From Nonomuraea fuscirosea (GTDB lineage Bacteria; Actinomycetota; Actinomycetes; Streptosporangiales; Streptosporangiaceae): a DNA stretch of 64,000 nucleotides. The translations under genes were made by a program, and so were the position numbers. The notes beneath the pieces were generated by a model. That model ran no database searches, was not told the DNA's origin, and saw only the letters and a program-made list of their open reading frames with translations. Positions 16,432 to 23,980 of this stretch are shown here, one piece after another; within the stretch, counting starts at the first letter, position 1, and the number at the start of each line of letters is the position of its first letter. The DNA lies in assembly GCF_003001935.1 (NCBI RefSeq), contig NZ_PVNG01000003.1:310001-374000 (forward strand), given 5' to 3'.

Positions 16432-17595
16432 ATGAGCTTCCCTCTCTATGCGCCCGCCGAAGAGCACGACATGCTCAGGGAGATCGTGCGCGCCCTGGCC
16501 GACGAGAAGATCGCGCCGCACGCCGCCGAGATCGACGAGACCGAGGAGTTCTCCTGGGACGTCTACAAGGCGCTCGTGGCGGCGGACATGCACGCCGTAC
16601 ACGTGCCCGAGCAGTACGGGGGCGCCGGGGCGGACGCGCTGGCCACGGTCATCGTCATCGAGGAGGTGGCCCGCGCCTGCGCGTCGTCCTCCCTCATCCC
16701 CGCCGTGAACAAACTCGGCACGGTCCCCCTCCTGCTCTCGGCGTCGGAGGAGCTCAAGTCCCGCTACCTCGCGCCGGTGGCACGCGGGGAGGCGATGTTC
16801 TCGTACGCGCTGTCGGAGCCGGAGGCGGGCTCGGACGCCGCCGCCATGAAGACGAGAGCGGTGGCCGACGGCGACCACTACGTCCTCAACGGCGTGAAGA
16901 TGTGGATCACGAACGCGGGCGTCTCCGAGTACTACACCCTGATGGCGGTGACGGACCCGGAGGCCGGCGCGCGCGGCATCTCCGCGTTCGTGGTGGAGAA
17001 GTCCGACGAAGGCGTCTCGTTCGGCCCCAAGGAGAAGAAGCTCGGCATCAAGGGCTCACCCACCCGCCAGGTCATCCTCGACAACGTCCGCATCCCGGCC
17101 GACCGCATGATCGGCGCGCCCGGCAGCGGCTTCAAGACGGCCCTCGCCACCCTCGACCACACCCGCATCACGATCGCCGCCCAGGCCCTCGGCATCGCCC
17201 AGGGCGCCCTCGACTTCGCGATCGGCTACGTCAAGGAACGCAAGCAGTTCGGCCGCCCGGTAGCCGACTTCCAGGGCCTCCAGTTCATGATCGCCGACAT
17301 GTCCATGAAGCTCGAAGCCGCCCGCCAGCTCACGTACCACGCGGCGGCGAAGTCGGACCGCGCCATGCACGGAGAGCCCCAGAAGGACCTGACCTTCCTG
17401 TCCAGCGCCGCGAAGTGCGCCGCTTCGGACGCCGCCATGGAAATCACCACGGACGCGGTGCAGTTGCTGGGCGGGTACGGCTACACCAAGGACTTCCCGG
17501 TGGAACGCATGATGCGCGACGCCAAAATCACCCAGATCTACGAGGGCACCAACCAGATCCAGCGCATGGTCATGGCCAGACAACTCCTCAAGTAG
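16432..17595 (+). CDS. Acyl-CoA dehydrogenase (short/medium-chain type)
   Basis: This FAD flavoprotein introduces the 2,3-double bond in acyl-CoA. The 387-residue protein has the family signatures FSYALSEPEAGSDAA and MWITNAGVS in the middle and QLLGGYGYTKDFPVERMMRD near the end. The catalytic glutamate is in IYEGTNQIQR. The start MSFPLYAPAEEHD at 16432 fits the family; the long frame upstream is shadow of ugd. It has no electron-transfer or beta-oxidation partner next to it, so the chain-length preference is unknown. Confidence 0.93.
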   Translation: MSFPLYAPAEEHDMLREIVRALADEKIAPHAAEIDETEEFSWDVYKALVAADMHAVHVPEQYGGAGADALATVIVIEEVARACASSSLIPAVNKLGTVPLLLSASEELKSRYLAPVARGEAMFSYALSEPEAGSDAAAMKTRAVADGDHYVLNGVKMWITNAGVSEYYTLMAVTDPEAGARGISAFVVEKSDEGVSFGPKEKKLGIKGSPTRQVILDNVRIPADRMIGAPGSGFKTALATLDHTRITIAAQALGIAQGALDFAIGYVKERKQFGRPVADFQGLQFMIADMSMKLEAARQLTYHAAAKSDRAMHGEPQKDLTFLSSAAKCAASDAAMEITTDAVQLLGGYGYTKDFPVERMMRDAKITQIYEGTNQIQRMVMARQLLK

Positions 17596-17693
17596 CCGCT
17601 GACCAGCGACACCCAGGACCGGCCGGGGGGCCGGGGGCTGAAGGCATGGTCATCGCGAGGGGCGCTTCGCGCACAGGGCTCAGGCCGTGTCCA

Positions 17694-17713
17694 TTGGGGG
17701 GCACGGCCCCCAA
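17694..17713 (+). terminator. Hairpin after the acyl-CoA dehydrogenase gene
   Basis: TTGGGGG (17694-17700) pairs with CCCCCAA (17707-17713) around a six-base loop, about 100 bases after the stop codon. There is no long T run, which is common for actinobacterial terminators. The rest of 17596-17890 shows nothing I can name. Confidence 0.5.
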
Positions 17714-17890
17714 ACCCCCAGCTCAAACCACCGCGTCGACCTTAGCCGGGATGCCATCCTTCTAGTCGCCGGAGACAAGGTCAAGGCGAGCCCGCGCGAC
17801 CCTGCCCGCTGGTAGGAGGAGGCCATGCCGCATGGAGCAGCTGCACGAGACTTACCTGCAAGGACGTGTAGAAGGGGAGGGCCGGCGCTG

Positions 17891-18055
17891 ATGACGACGT
17901 TCAAGAAGTGGAATCGCGCCAAGCACGTTGAGCAGGCCGGAGGCGAAGAAGCTCTCGCCGAGACCCGGCACTTGGTCGACGAATCCATTGACGCTCGGCA
18001 GCTTGCCCAACGCCGCGAGAGCGCGGCTCTGACGCAGAACGAGTCGCTGTCCTGA
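17891..18055 (+). CDS. Small hypothetical protein (54 aa)
   Basis: A possible gene of 54 residues, charged and probably helical, starting MTTFKKWNRAKHVEQAGG. AAGGGGAGG lies about nine bases before the ATG, which is the main support. The gene is short and I do not recognise a family. Base composition around it is lower in GC than the housekeeping part. The spacer after it (18056-18273) contains nothing I can support. Confidence 0.4.
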   Translation: MTTFKKWNRAKHVEQAGGEEALAETRHLVDESIDARQLAQRRESAALTQNESLS

Positions 18056-18282
18056 CGGGTGCGACGAAGGGGAGTGCCTCGCAGATCGTGTGCGGCAAAG
18101 TCTGATCCGTTGATGTGGTGGCCACCGCGCTCGCTGCGTCGTTTGACTACCTGAACAGGTCCTGCACCAACGCCCTAGCGGTCACCTGGATGTCCTAACG
18201 CTTCAAGCTCGCCGAGCGATTTCCCTGTGTCCCTTCTGCTGCTGCGGCGGAGGTCGGTGAACGTGCCTGGAGGGTGACGGCG

Positions 18283-19410
18283 GTGGGCGATCAGCTGGTT
18301 CTGCTCGGGCTCGGCTTCGTGCTGACGACTGTGCTGGGTGGGATGCTCGGTTACCTCTTCCAGCGGCGTGCCTGGGCGCACCAGTACAAGACCCAGCAGC
18401 ATGAACGGGAACGCGAGCAGGCGAGCAAGATCTTCGAGGAGGTCAGCAGTCTGCTCGACAGGCGGCTCTACCGGATGCGGCTGGTGTTCTGGGCGGCCAA
18501 GCGGCGGGCGGTGGGTGGCGCGGGCGATGGGCTGGCCGAGGCGCGTGAACGTTATCGGGAAGTGTTGCTGATCTGGAACGACAATTTGAATCGCAGTTCG
18601 GCGCTCACGCAGGCGTACTTCGGTTCTGGCGCGCGGCAGCGACTTGAAGAGCTTTATGAGGATTACGCGGCCATCGGGCGGGCGCTGGATCAGTTCATGC
18701 GTGACCTCGGTGGTGAAGCGGCGCAAGAGAAGGACGCGGCCGTACGGGAATCAAGCGCGGGGTCCCGGCGTGCTGTGCGGATTCCGCCGATCGGACAGCG
18801 GCTTGATCAGCTCAGCCATCAGGTTTATCTCCTGAATCTTCACATGCTGCGGCTCTTGCAGAGCGGGCAGCTGGGTCAGGCGGCCCCTGCCGAGCCGATC
18901 TCCTCGCCCCGGCGGCGGCTGCTGCAGTTCGGGGATCAGGGGGCGGCCGTGCGACGGCTGCAGTCGGCTCTCGGCCGGAGCGGCGAATCGCCGATCGCCG
19001 TCGATGGGCTTTTCGGACGTGCGACCGAACGTGCGTTGCGTGCTTTCCAGGAAGCCCATGGGCTGGTGGCCGATGGCCGGTATGGATTCGCGACCCGTAA
19101 GGCGCTGCCCATCGGAGCGGATCTGCCTCTGCTACGCGAGGGCGCGGAAGGCGACATTGTCGGCCGTCTGCAAACCGTGCTGACGGAGTATGCGCCGAAC
19201 CGCTGGGAGAGCACGCCGGGGAGTGCGGACGGCATCTTCGGCCCCGCCACGGCCAGGGCGGTCGAGGCTTTTCAGGAATGGCGGGGCCTGCTGATCGACG
19301 GCGTCGTGGGGCCCAACACTTGGGTTGCTCGCCTGAGCGATGACGGCCCTACCCTGGAGTCGGCCGTGGGCACATCACGCGTCAGTGGTCAGGCGACCCG
19401 TACCGAATGA
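18283..19410 (+). CDS. Membrane-anchored protein with two peptidoglycan-binding-like repeats
   Basis: The 375-residue protein has one N-terminal membrane helix, a long charged helical region (about 30-190, probably coiled coil), then two PG_binding_1-type repeats. They contain VDGLFGRATERALRAFQEAHGL and ADGIFGPATARAVEAFQ with the usual FG.AT..AV..FQ pattern. The start at 18283 was chosen because GGAGG lies nine bases before it; a GTG at 18274 is the alternative. Oddly, RR-rich sequence follows the helix directly, so the positive-inside rule would put the wall-binding repeats in the cytoplasm. Function not recognised. Confidence 0.7.
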   Translation: MGDQLVLLGLGFVLTTVLGGMLGYLFQRRAWAHQYKTQQHEREREQASKIFEEVSSLLDRRLYRMRLVFWAAKRRAVGGAGDGLAEARERYREVLLIWNDNLNRSSALTQAYFGSGARQRLEELYEDYAAIGRALDQFMRDLGGEAAQEKDAAVRESSAGSRRAVRIPPIGQRLDQLSHQVYLLNLHMLRLLQSGQLGQAAPAEPISSPRRRLLQFGDQGAAVRRLQSALGRSGESPIAVDGLFGRATERALRAFQEAHGLVADGRYGFATRKALPIGADLPLLREGAEGDIVGRLQTVLTEYAPNRWESTPGSADGIFGPATARAVEAFQEWRGLLIDGVVGPNTWVARLSDDGPTLESAVGTSRVSGQATRTE

Positions 19411-19560
19411 GGCGCATCGATGGCGGCCTTTCGCTGTGGGGCGGCTATTTCGGTGCGCTTACGCCCTGGTCTCACGCCGGTCGCGTCCTGGGCTCATCGC
19501 TTGTCCCCCTCGCCTGTTGGTTCTGGAGTCTGTCGGTCAGACGAAACCCTCGGCGACTAG

Positions 19561-19575
19561 ATGATTGCTTCCAAG
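19561..19575 (+). repeat. Left terminal inverted repeat of the IS982-type element
   Basis: ATGATTGCTTCCAAG; its exact complement ends the element at 23248-23262. The CTAG just outside (19557-19560) is the target duplication. Confidence 0.88.
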
Positions 19576-19618
19576 GGATTGGCTATGGGGCAGGACGTGC
19601 GTGGTCTTGGTCGGACGG

Positions 19619-20179
19619 CTACGAACTGGGCTCCTGTGCCGGCAGCCCGCGCAGCAGTACGTCAAGGAAGAGGTCGAAGCGGGGTGCGTCCGGGCCGATG
19701 TCGTGCCCTATCTGCTGGGCTCCGAGCCACTGCACGACGCCCAACCCGAAGATGTGCCAACTCTGCTTGGCCATGTCGTCGGAGACGCCGGCGAGTTCGA
19801 ACGCCGAGACGACGCGGTCGCGGAGTCGGCCGAAGGCGTGCGGGTTGTGGCGATGCGGCATCGCCACGTGGGCTGCGTAGCCGGGTACGGCGAGGAACTG
19901 ATCGTGCATCCTCCAGGCGAGGTCAGACAGCCACTCCCGCCAGGTGTCGGCGGTGGGCTCGGCCGTCGGGAGGATGCGTTCGACGACGACCTCGCTGACG
20001 AGGTCGAGGAGCTCGTCACGATTGCCCACCCAGCGGTAAAGGGCCGAGTGGGAGACGCCGAGTCGCTCTGCGATGTCGCGCATGGTCACGGTCCGCAGGT
20101 CGCAGCCGAGCGCGGCCTCCACGATCTGCTCACGGCTCAGTCGCGCGGGGCGGCCGAGCCTGGGTGTCTTCGCCTTCAC
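19619..20179 (-). CDS. TetR-family transcriptional regulator (passenger of the element)
   Basis: The 186-residue protein has an N-terminal TetR helix-turn-helix (VTMRDIAERLGVSHSALYRWVGNRDELL) and a ligand-binding C-terminal domain. It is divergent from the small gene and MFS exporter, and a 13-bp palindrome lies in the 92-base spacer. The classical reading is a repressor of the exporter that is released by the exported compound. It lies inside the mobile element. The ligand is unknown. Confidence 0.9.
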   Translation of the reverse strand: MKAKTPRLGRPARLSREQIVEAALGCDLRTVTMRDIAERLGVSHSALYRWVGNRDELLDLVSEVVVERILPTAEPTADTWREWLSDLAWRMHDQFLAVPGYAAHVAMPHRHNPHAFGRLRDRVVSAFELAGVSDDMAKQSWHIFGLGVVQWLGAQQIGHDIGPDAPRFDLFLDVLLRGLPAQEPSS

Positions 20180-20207
20180 GAACCCAGTCTACGAATCCGC
20201 CCGGGCC

Positions 20208-20237
20208 AACTTAGTGACCAATGGTCATAAATAAGTT
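20208..20237. promoter_or_regulatory. TetR operator between regulator and exporter operon
   Basis: TGACCAATGGTCA (20215-20227) has two perfect 6-base arms around one base. It is enclosed by AACTTA (20208-20213) and TAAGTT (20232-20237), also complementary. The site is 36 bases from the tetR start and 45 bases before the divergent start, so one bound dimer could silence both directions. Confidence 0.7.
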
Positions 20238-20271
20238 AGGCTGCCCTTATCTATCTTCGAGGGGAGCAGAA

Positions 20272-20688
20272 GTGAGTCGAACCACCGACACCGCGCTCAC
20301 ACAATGGCCGTTGGTAGTCGTTGAGGTATCAGCCCTCGATCCCGCAGTCGGCGCCCGCCGCATAGGCGACGTCCTGACGGCCGCCCTGGAGCGTCGCGAA
20401 CCCTTCGCGGCCGTGCTCACGATGCCCGAGGGCAGGCCGCGCAAGCTCGCTGGCGCTGGCGAGCGGGTGCGGCTGATCAGGACCCTGCAGCCGGGCCTGC
20501 GCGACCGGTGCGCCGGTCTCGCCTTCGTCGTCTCGGCCGAGGCACAACAGGCCCACGCCAAGGTGATCAGAGCCGGTGCGAAGCTGTGGGGTTGCCCGAC
20601 GACCGCCACACACGACCCGGCCGCCGCGCTCGCGTGGGCCCGTCAGCAGCTGGCCGCGCCAGCGCCTCGTACCGAGGAGGAACGCTGA
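20272..20688 (+). CDS. Small hypothetical protein, first gene of the exporter operon
   Basis: The 138-residue soluble protein has an alternating strand/helix pattern. It begins with a hydrophobic strand (WPLVVVEVSALD), and the ~120-residue alpha/beta pattern is loosely reminiscent of STAS/SpoIIAA-like proteins, but I do not recognise a family firmly. GGGGAG precedes the GTG at 20272 by the right distance. Its stop codon overlaps the start of the MFS gene by one base (TGATG), so the two are translationally coupled and probably act together. It is part of the mobile element cargo. Confidence 0.65.
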   Translation: MSRTTDTALTQWPLVVVEVSALDPAVGARRIGDVLTAALERREPFAAVLTMPEGRPRKLAGAGERVRLIRTLQPGLRDRCAGLAFVVSAEAQQAHAKVIRAGAKLWGCPTTATHDPAAALAWARQQLAAPAPRTEEER

Positions 20689-22175
20689 TGTGGGTGGTGG
20701 CCGGCTTGACCGCCGCGGTCATGTTCGTCGTACGCAAGCTCCGGCGAGGCGGCGCGCGTCGGCCCGCCGGAGGCGGGACGCCGGTGTTGCTGCTCGCGGC
20801 TTGCGGCGTGGCGATCGCGCAGACGATCGTGCTCGCCGCACTGACGGTGTTCGCCCGCGAACTCGACGTCTCCGCGACGGGTGCTACCTGGCTTTTGACC
20901 GCCTTCATGCTCGCCTCCGCGGTGGCGACGCCGGTGGCGGGGCGGCTCGGTGACCAGTTCGGCCATCGGTGTCTCCTCGTCACCGGTCTCGCCCTACTGC
21001 TGGCCGGCTCGGTGGTGGCCGCGGTGAGCACCCCGCTCGGCTCGTACCCCGGAGTCGTGACAGGCCGGGTGCTGCAGGGGCTCTCCGGCGGTGTCTTCCC
21101 CTGCGCCTTCGGGCTGGCCCGCCAGACGGTTCCCGCCGAGCGGCTGGGAGGCGTCGTCGCGGCGCTCAGCGCGATGTTCGGCTTCGGTGGGGCGCTCGGC
21201 ATGGTCGCCGCCGGTCCGCTCGTCGATGTCGCCGGTCCCGCGGTGCTCTTCTGGTTCGTTGCCGTGCTGGCCCTGCTTGCCCTGGCCGGGATGGTCCGCG
21301 TGCCCTCACCGTCCACGTCCGCTTCTCCCGCCGGCCAGGTCGACCTGACGGGAGCAGCCCTGCTCGCGGGCACGCTGGTCGCCCTCCTGCTCGCCATCAG
21401 CCAGGGCCGCGCATGGGGTTGGTCATCGCCGGGCATCGTCATGCTGTTCGTCGCCGCGGTCGCGCTCGCCGCCGCATTCGGGCTCGTCGAGCGGCGCGTT
21501 GCGGCACCGCTGGTCGACCTGCGGCTCCTGATCGGGCCCCGGCTGCTCACCACGAACATCGCCACCCTGGTCGTGGCCGTGGGGATGTTCGCAGCGGTCA
21601 CCCTCCTTCCGCTGTTCGTCCAGACGCCCACCGCCCTCGGGTACGGCTTCGGCTACTCCCCGGCCCGGACCGGGTTCCTGATGGTCCCGATGGCCGTCTG
21701 CATGCTCGTCGCAGCGCCGCTGGCAGCGCGGATCACCCGCTCCCTGGGCGCGAAGGCCGCTTTCCAGGCGGGCGCGGTCCTCGCGGCCATCGCGCTGGGG
21801 GGCCTCGCCCTGTTGCACGAGCACATCGCGGAGCTGCTCGTCTGGTGCGCTCTTCTGGGGCTGGCCTACGGCCTTGCCTTCGCCTCGCTCGGCGGCCTGG
21901 TCGTCGGGGCCATCGGCCAGGCGGCGACCGGCGCGGCCACGGGGATCAACACCATCCTGCGCACCATCGGCGGCGCTGTCGGCTCTGTGCTCGCCGCCGT
22001 CATCGTGTCAGCGGCGACCGGCCCGGGACGACCGCCGGCGGAATCGGGATACACCACCGCGTTCGTCGTCGCCAGCGCGATCGCACTCTGCGCAGCTGCC
22101 GTGACCGCCACCCGTGGCGCTGTCAACCCGCAGCCTGGGCGCCAAGTCAACGTGGAGCTCCGCGACAGCCGTTGA
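20688..22175 (+). CDS. MFS drug exporter, DHA2-like (passenger of the element)
   Basis: The 495-residue protein is hydrophobic throughout with about 14 membrane helices, fitting the DHA2 class. GRLGDQFGHR is the cytoplasmic motif A loop after helix 2, and GRVLQGLSGGVFP is the antiporter motif region of a proton-driven efflux pump. A hydrophobic helix precedes the usual first helix. The start overlaps the stop of the upstream small gene by one base. With a divergent TetR it forms a typical inducible resistance module carried by the IS. The drug is unknown. Confidence 0.9.
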   Translation: MWVVAGLTAAVMFVVRKLRRGGARRPAGGGTPVLLLAACGVAIAQTIVLAALTVFARELDVSATGATWLLTAFMLASAVATPVAGRLGDQFGHRCLLVTGLALLLAGSVVAAVSTPLGSYPGVVTGRVLQGLSGGVFPCAFGLARQTVPAERLGGVVAALSAMFGFGGALGMVAAGPLVDVAGPAVLFWFVAVLALLALAGMVRVPSPSTSASPAGQVDLTGAALLAGTLVALLLAISQGRAWGWSSPGIVMLFVAAVALAAAFGLVERRVAAPLVDLRLLIGPRLLTTNIATLVVAVGMFAAVTLLPLFVQTPTALGYGFGYSPARTGFLMVPMAVCMLVAAPLAARITRSLGAKAAFQAGAVLAAIALGGLALLHEHIAELLVWCALLGLAYGLAFASLGGLVVGAIGQAATGAATGINTILRTIGGAVGSVLAAVIVSAATGPGRPPAESGYTTAFVVASAIALCAAAVTATRGAVNPQPGRQVNVELRDSR

Positions 22176-22225
22176 CTGAACGGCAGGAACAGCCTCTGCT
22201 CATCCGCAACTCTTGACATTTGCCC

Positions 22226-22258
22226 CTGCGCCGCCCTGCGCACAACCTGGCGGCGCAG
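22226..22258 (+). terminator. Strong hairpin between MFS gene and transposase
   Basis: CTGCGCCGCC (22226-22235) pairs perfectly with GGCGGCGCAG (22249-22258) around 13 bases. It lies 51 bases after the MFS stop and 75 bases before the transposase start, so it probably ends the cargo transcript and may shield the transposase. Confidence 0.65.
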
Positions 22259-22332
22259 TGCACCGCTTCGCGCCAGATGTATCCGATTCCGCCAGAGTAT
22301 TCGGGGGTTGTTCATTGGAGGCGGAAGCACTG

Positions 22333-23244
22333 GTGCAGCCTGATCTCGACTGCTTGGCCACCGCACTCTACGTGAGAGATCCGACGATCTGCTGCTGGAA
22401 TCGGCAGAGCTGGCGCCGTGGTGTCCGGCGGTGGGCATCGCGCCGAACGGACGCGGAAGTGATCACGCTGGCGGTGATACAGGCCCTGCTCGGGTTCACC
22501 TCCGAGCGGCGGTTCATCCGCCACGCCAGCACCCACCTGCGGCATCTGTTCCCATACCTGCCCAAGGCGCCGGGCTACAACAAGCGGCTGCGCAAGGCCG
22601 CCGGGATGATCCAGCAGGTCATCCGGCTGCTCGCGGCGGACACTACGCTGTGGGGCGACAGCGTGTGGGTGGTGGATTCCACCCCGGTGGAGTGTGGCCG
22701 CTCCCGCGAGACGGTCAAACGCTCCGACCTGGCCGGCTGGGCCGAGTACGGCTACTGCGCTAGCCACTCCCGATTCTTCTGGGGGCTGCGGCTGCACTTG
22801 GTCTGTACCCTGCACGGGCTGCCGGTCGCCTTCGCGCTGACCGGCGCCAAGGCCGACGAGCGCGAGACCCTGCTGGCGATGTTCGAGGTCGAACCCGGCT
22901 TGCTCTCCGGACGGGCGGGGCAGACGCTGATCTGCGACAAGAACTACTACGGCCGCGACTTCGAGCGGCACCTGGATGAGCTGGGTCTGCGCCTGCTGCG
23001 ACCGGCCCGCAAGGGCGAGAACGAACGGCCGGGCACCCAGCTGTTCAAGCTACTGCGGCAGGTCGTCGAATCGATCAACGAGACCTTCAAGGACCAGCTC
23101 GACCTGGAACGCCACCGCGGGCGCACGCCCAGCGGCGTGATTGCCCGCGTCCTACAGCGCGTCCTGGCACTGACCGCCGCAATCTGGCACAACGATCACA
23201 CCGCCCAGCCCGTCAAGCGTGCCCTGACCGCCTATGACCACTGA
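22333..23244 (+). CDS. IS982-type DDE transposase with an internal frame-shifted segment
   Basis: The 303-residue protein has the DDE catalytic pattern: Asp in VWVVDSTPVECG, Asp in LICDKNYYG and Glu in VESINETFKDQLDLERHRGRT. The block GWAEYGYCASHSRFFWGLRLH is typical of actinobacterial IS982 transposases. Start GTG at 22333 gives VQPDLDCLATALY, as in relatives. Between about 22376 and 22443 the gene reads VRDPTICCWNRQSWRRG, while the next frame reads DDLLLESAELAPWCPAVGIAP, the wording expected from the family. So two indels have cancelled each other, leaving ~22 wrong codons. Activity is doubtful. Confidence 0.88.
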   Translation: MQPDLDCLATALYVRDPTICCWNRQSWRRGVRRWASRRTDAEVITLAVIQALLGFTSERRFIRHASTHLRHLFPYLPKAPGYNKRLRKAAGMIQQVIRLLAADTTLWGDSVWVVDSTPVECGRSRETVKRSDLAGWAEYGYCASHSRFFWGLRLHLVCTLHGLPVAFALTGAKADERETLLAMFEVEPGLLSGRAGQTLICDKNYYGRDFERHLDELGLRLLRPARKGENERPGTQLFKLLRQVVESINETFKDQLDLERHRGRTPSGVIARVLQRVLALTAAIWHNDHTAQPVKRALTAYDH

Positions 23245-23902
23245 ACTCTTGGAAGCAATCATCTAGCCGTGCGCCGTGTTCGTCGATGACGTGACGCCAG
23301 CCTGATCCGCCAGCGATGCGGCTCCAGCTTTCCACGGTCAGTTCGGCCCCGGTCAGCCGATAACTGAAACCGCCGTACATGCCGGGGACGGCGAACCAGC
23401 AGGCCGGGTTCGGTTGCTCGGTGAGCGTCTCCAGTTCGGGAAGGCGCAACTGCTGATCGGTGATGAGATCGGCGGCACGTTCGTGAATCAGCGTGTGAAA
23501 GTGGCGTTGAATCGAGCTGAGAGTCGCTGCCGGCAGGTGGTGGTGGACCACCGGCGTCAGCGGTGCCAGGAGATGACGGTGTCCTCGGCGGTCGGCGATG
23601 TCGATCGCCCGCTCTCCTTGGGCCGTGCGCAGCGTGCGCCAGGCGCCGTACGCGACCAGCCGGTGAGCGATGTCGGCGTCGGCACCGTGCCAGGCGACCT
23701 GGTGCAGCGGCGCGTACCCGCTGCCGCCGCCGACTCTGCCGCTGTTGATCCAGGCAGGGTGCGCTTCGAGGAGATCCAGGACCATGGACCAGTCACCGTC
23801 ACGCGCCGCGTCGGCCAGTTTGTCGCGTCCCTCGATCACCTTGTCGCTGTAAGTCGACCGCAGCGTGACGCCGTCCCATGTGGAAACCTCGTCTTGCCCC
23901 AT
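23213..23902 (-). CDS. Ankyrin-repeat protein, C-terminus replaced by the IS insertion
   Basis: The 229-residue protein contains two to three ankyrin-type repeats (for example GDWSMVLDLLEAHPAWIN and YAPLHQVAWHGADADIAHRLVAYG), then a domain ending YGGFSYRLTGAELTVESWSRIAGGSG. The gene now runs into the mobile element, so the last residues after GARL are DDCFQEFSGHRRSGHA instead of VAEGFV. The missing end and its TGA remain at 19537-19556 on the minus strand, on the other side of the element. The change is small and the protein may still work. Function unknown beyond ankyrin-type protein contacts. Confidence 0.8.
   Translation of the reverse strand: MGQDEVSTWDGVTLRSTYSDKVIEGRDKLADAARDGDWSMVLDLLEAHPAWINSGRVGGGSGYAPLHQVAWHGADADIAHRLVAYGAWRTLRTAQGERAIDIADRRGHRHLLAPLTPVVHHHLPAATLSSIQRHFHTLIHERAADLITDQQLRLPELETLTEQPNPACWFAVPGMYGGFSYRLTGAELTVESWSRIAGGSGWRHVIDEHGARLDDCFQEFSGHRRSGHA
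23248..23262 (-). repeat. Right terminal inverted repeat of the IS982-type element
   Basis: CTTGGAAGCAATCAT, exact complement of the left end; begins three bases after the transposase stop codon and is followed by the second CTAG (23263-23266). Confidence 0.88.
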
Positions 23903-23980
23903 GTGACAGCATTCTGCTCGGTCTCCGGATGTCCATCGAGTTCTGGGGGCCGGACAGTGGGCTGCGGGGGAACTGGTCGG

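Larger units (their letters stand above)
19557..23266. mobile_element. IS982-type element with passenger genes (TetR, small ORF, MFS exporter)
   Basis: The element is bounded by the 15-bp inverted repeat ATGATTGCTTCCAAG (19561-19575, and its complement at 23248-23262), each flanked by CTAG. It holds tetR, a small gene, an MFS exporter and, at its right end, an IS982-type transposase. Joining the flanks with a single CTAG restores the ankyrin gene end so that it reads GARLVAEGFV and then stop, so CTAG is the 4-bp target duplication and the insertion is proven by the sequence. Ordinary IS982 elements are about 1 kb with only a transposase; here about 2.6 kb of cargo lies between the left end and the transposase. 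Confidence 0.88.

Noticed and set aside
22208..22215. AACTCTTG shared with the right end of the IS, read as an internal IS end
   Set aside because: Only eight bases match and the next bases differ; the outer ends with target duplication explain the element.
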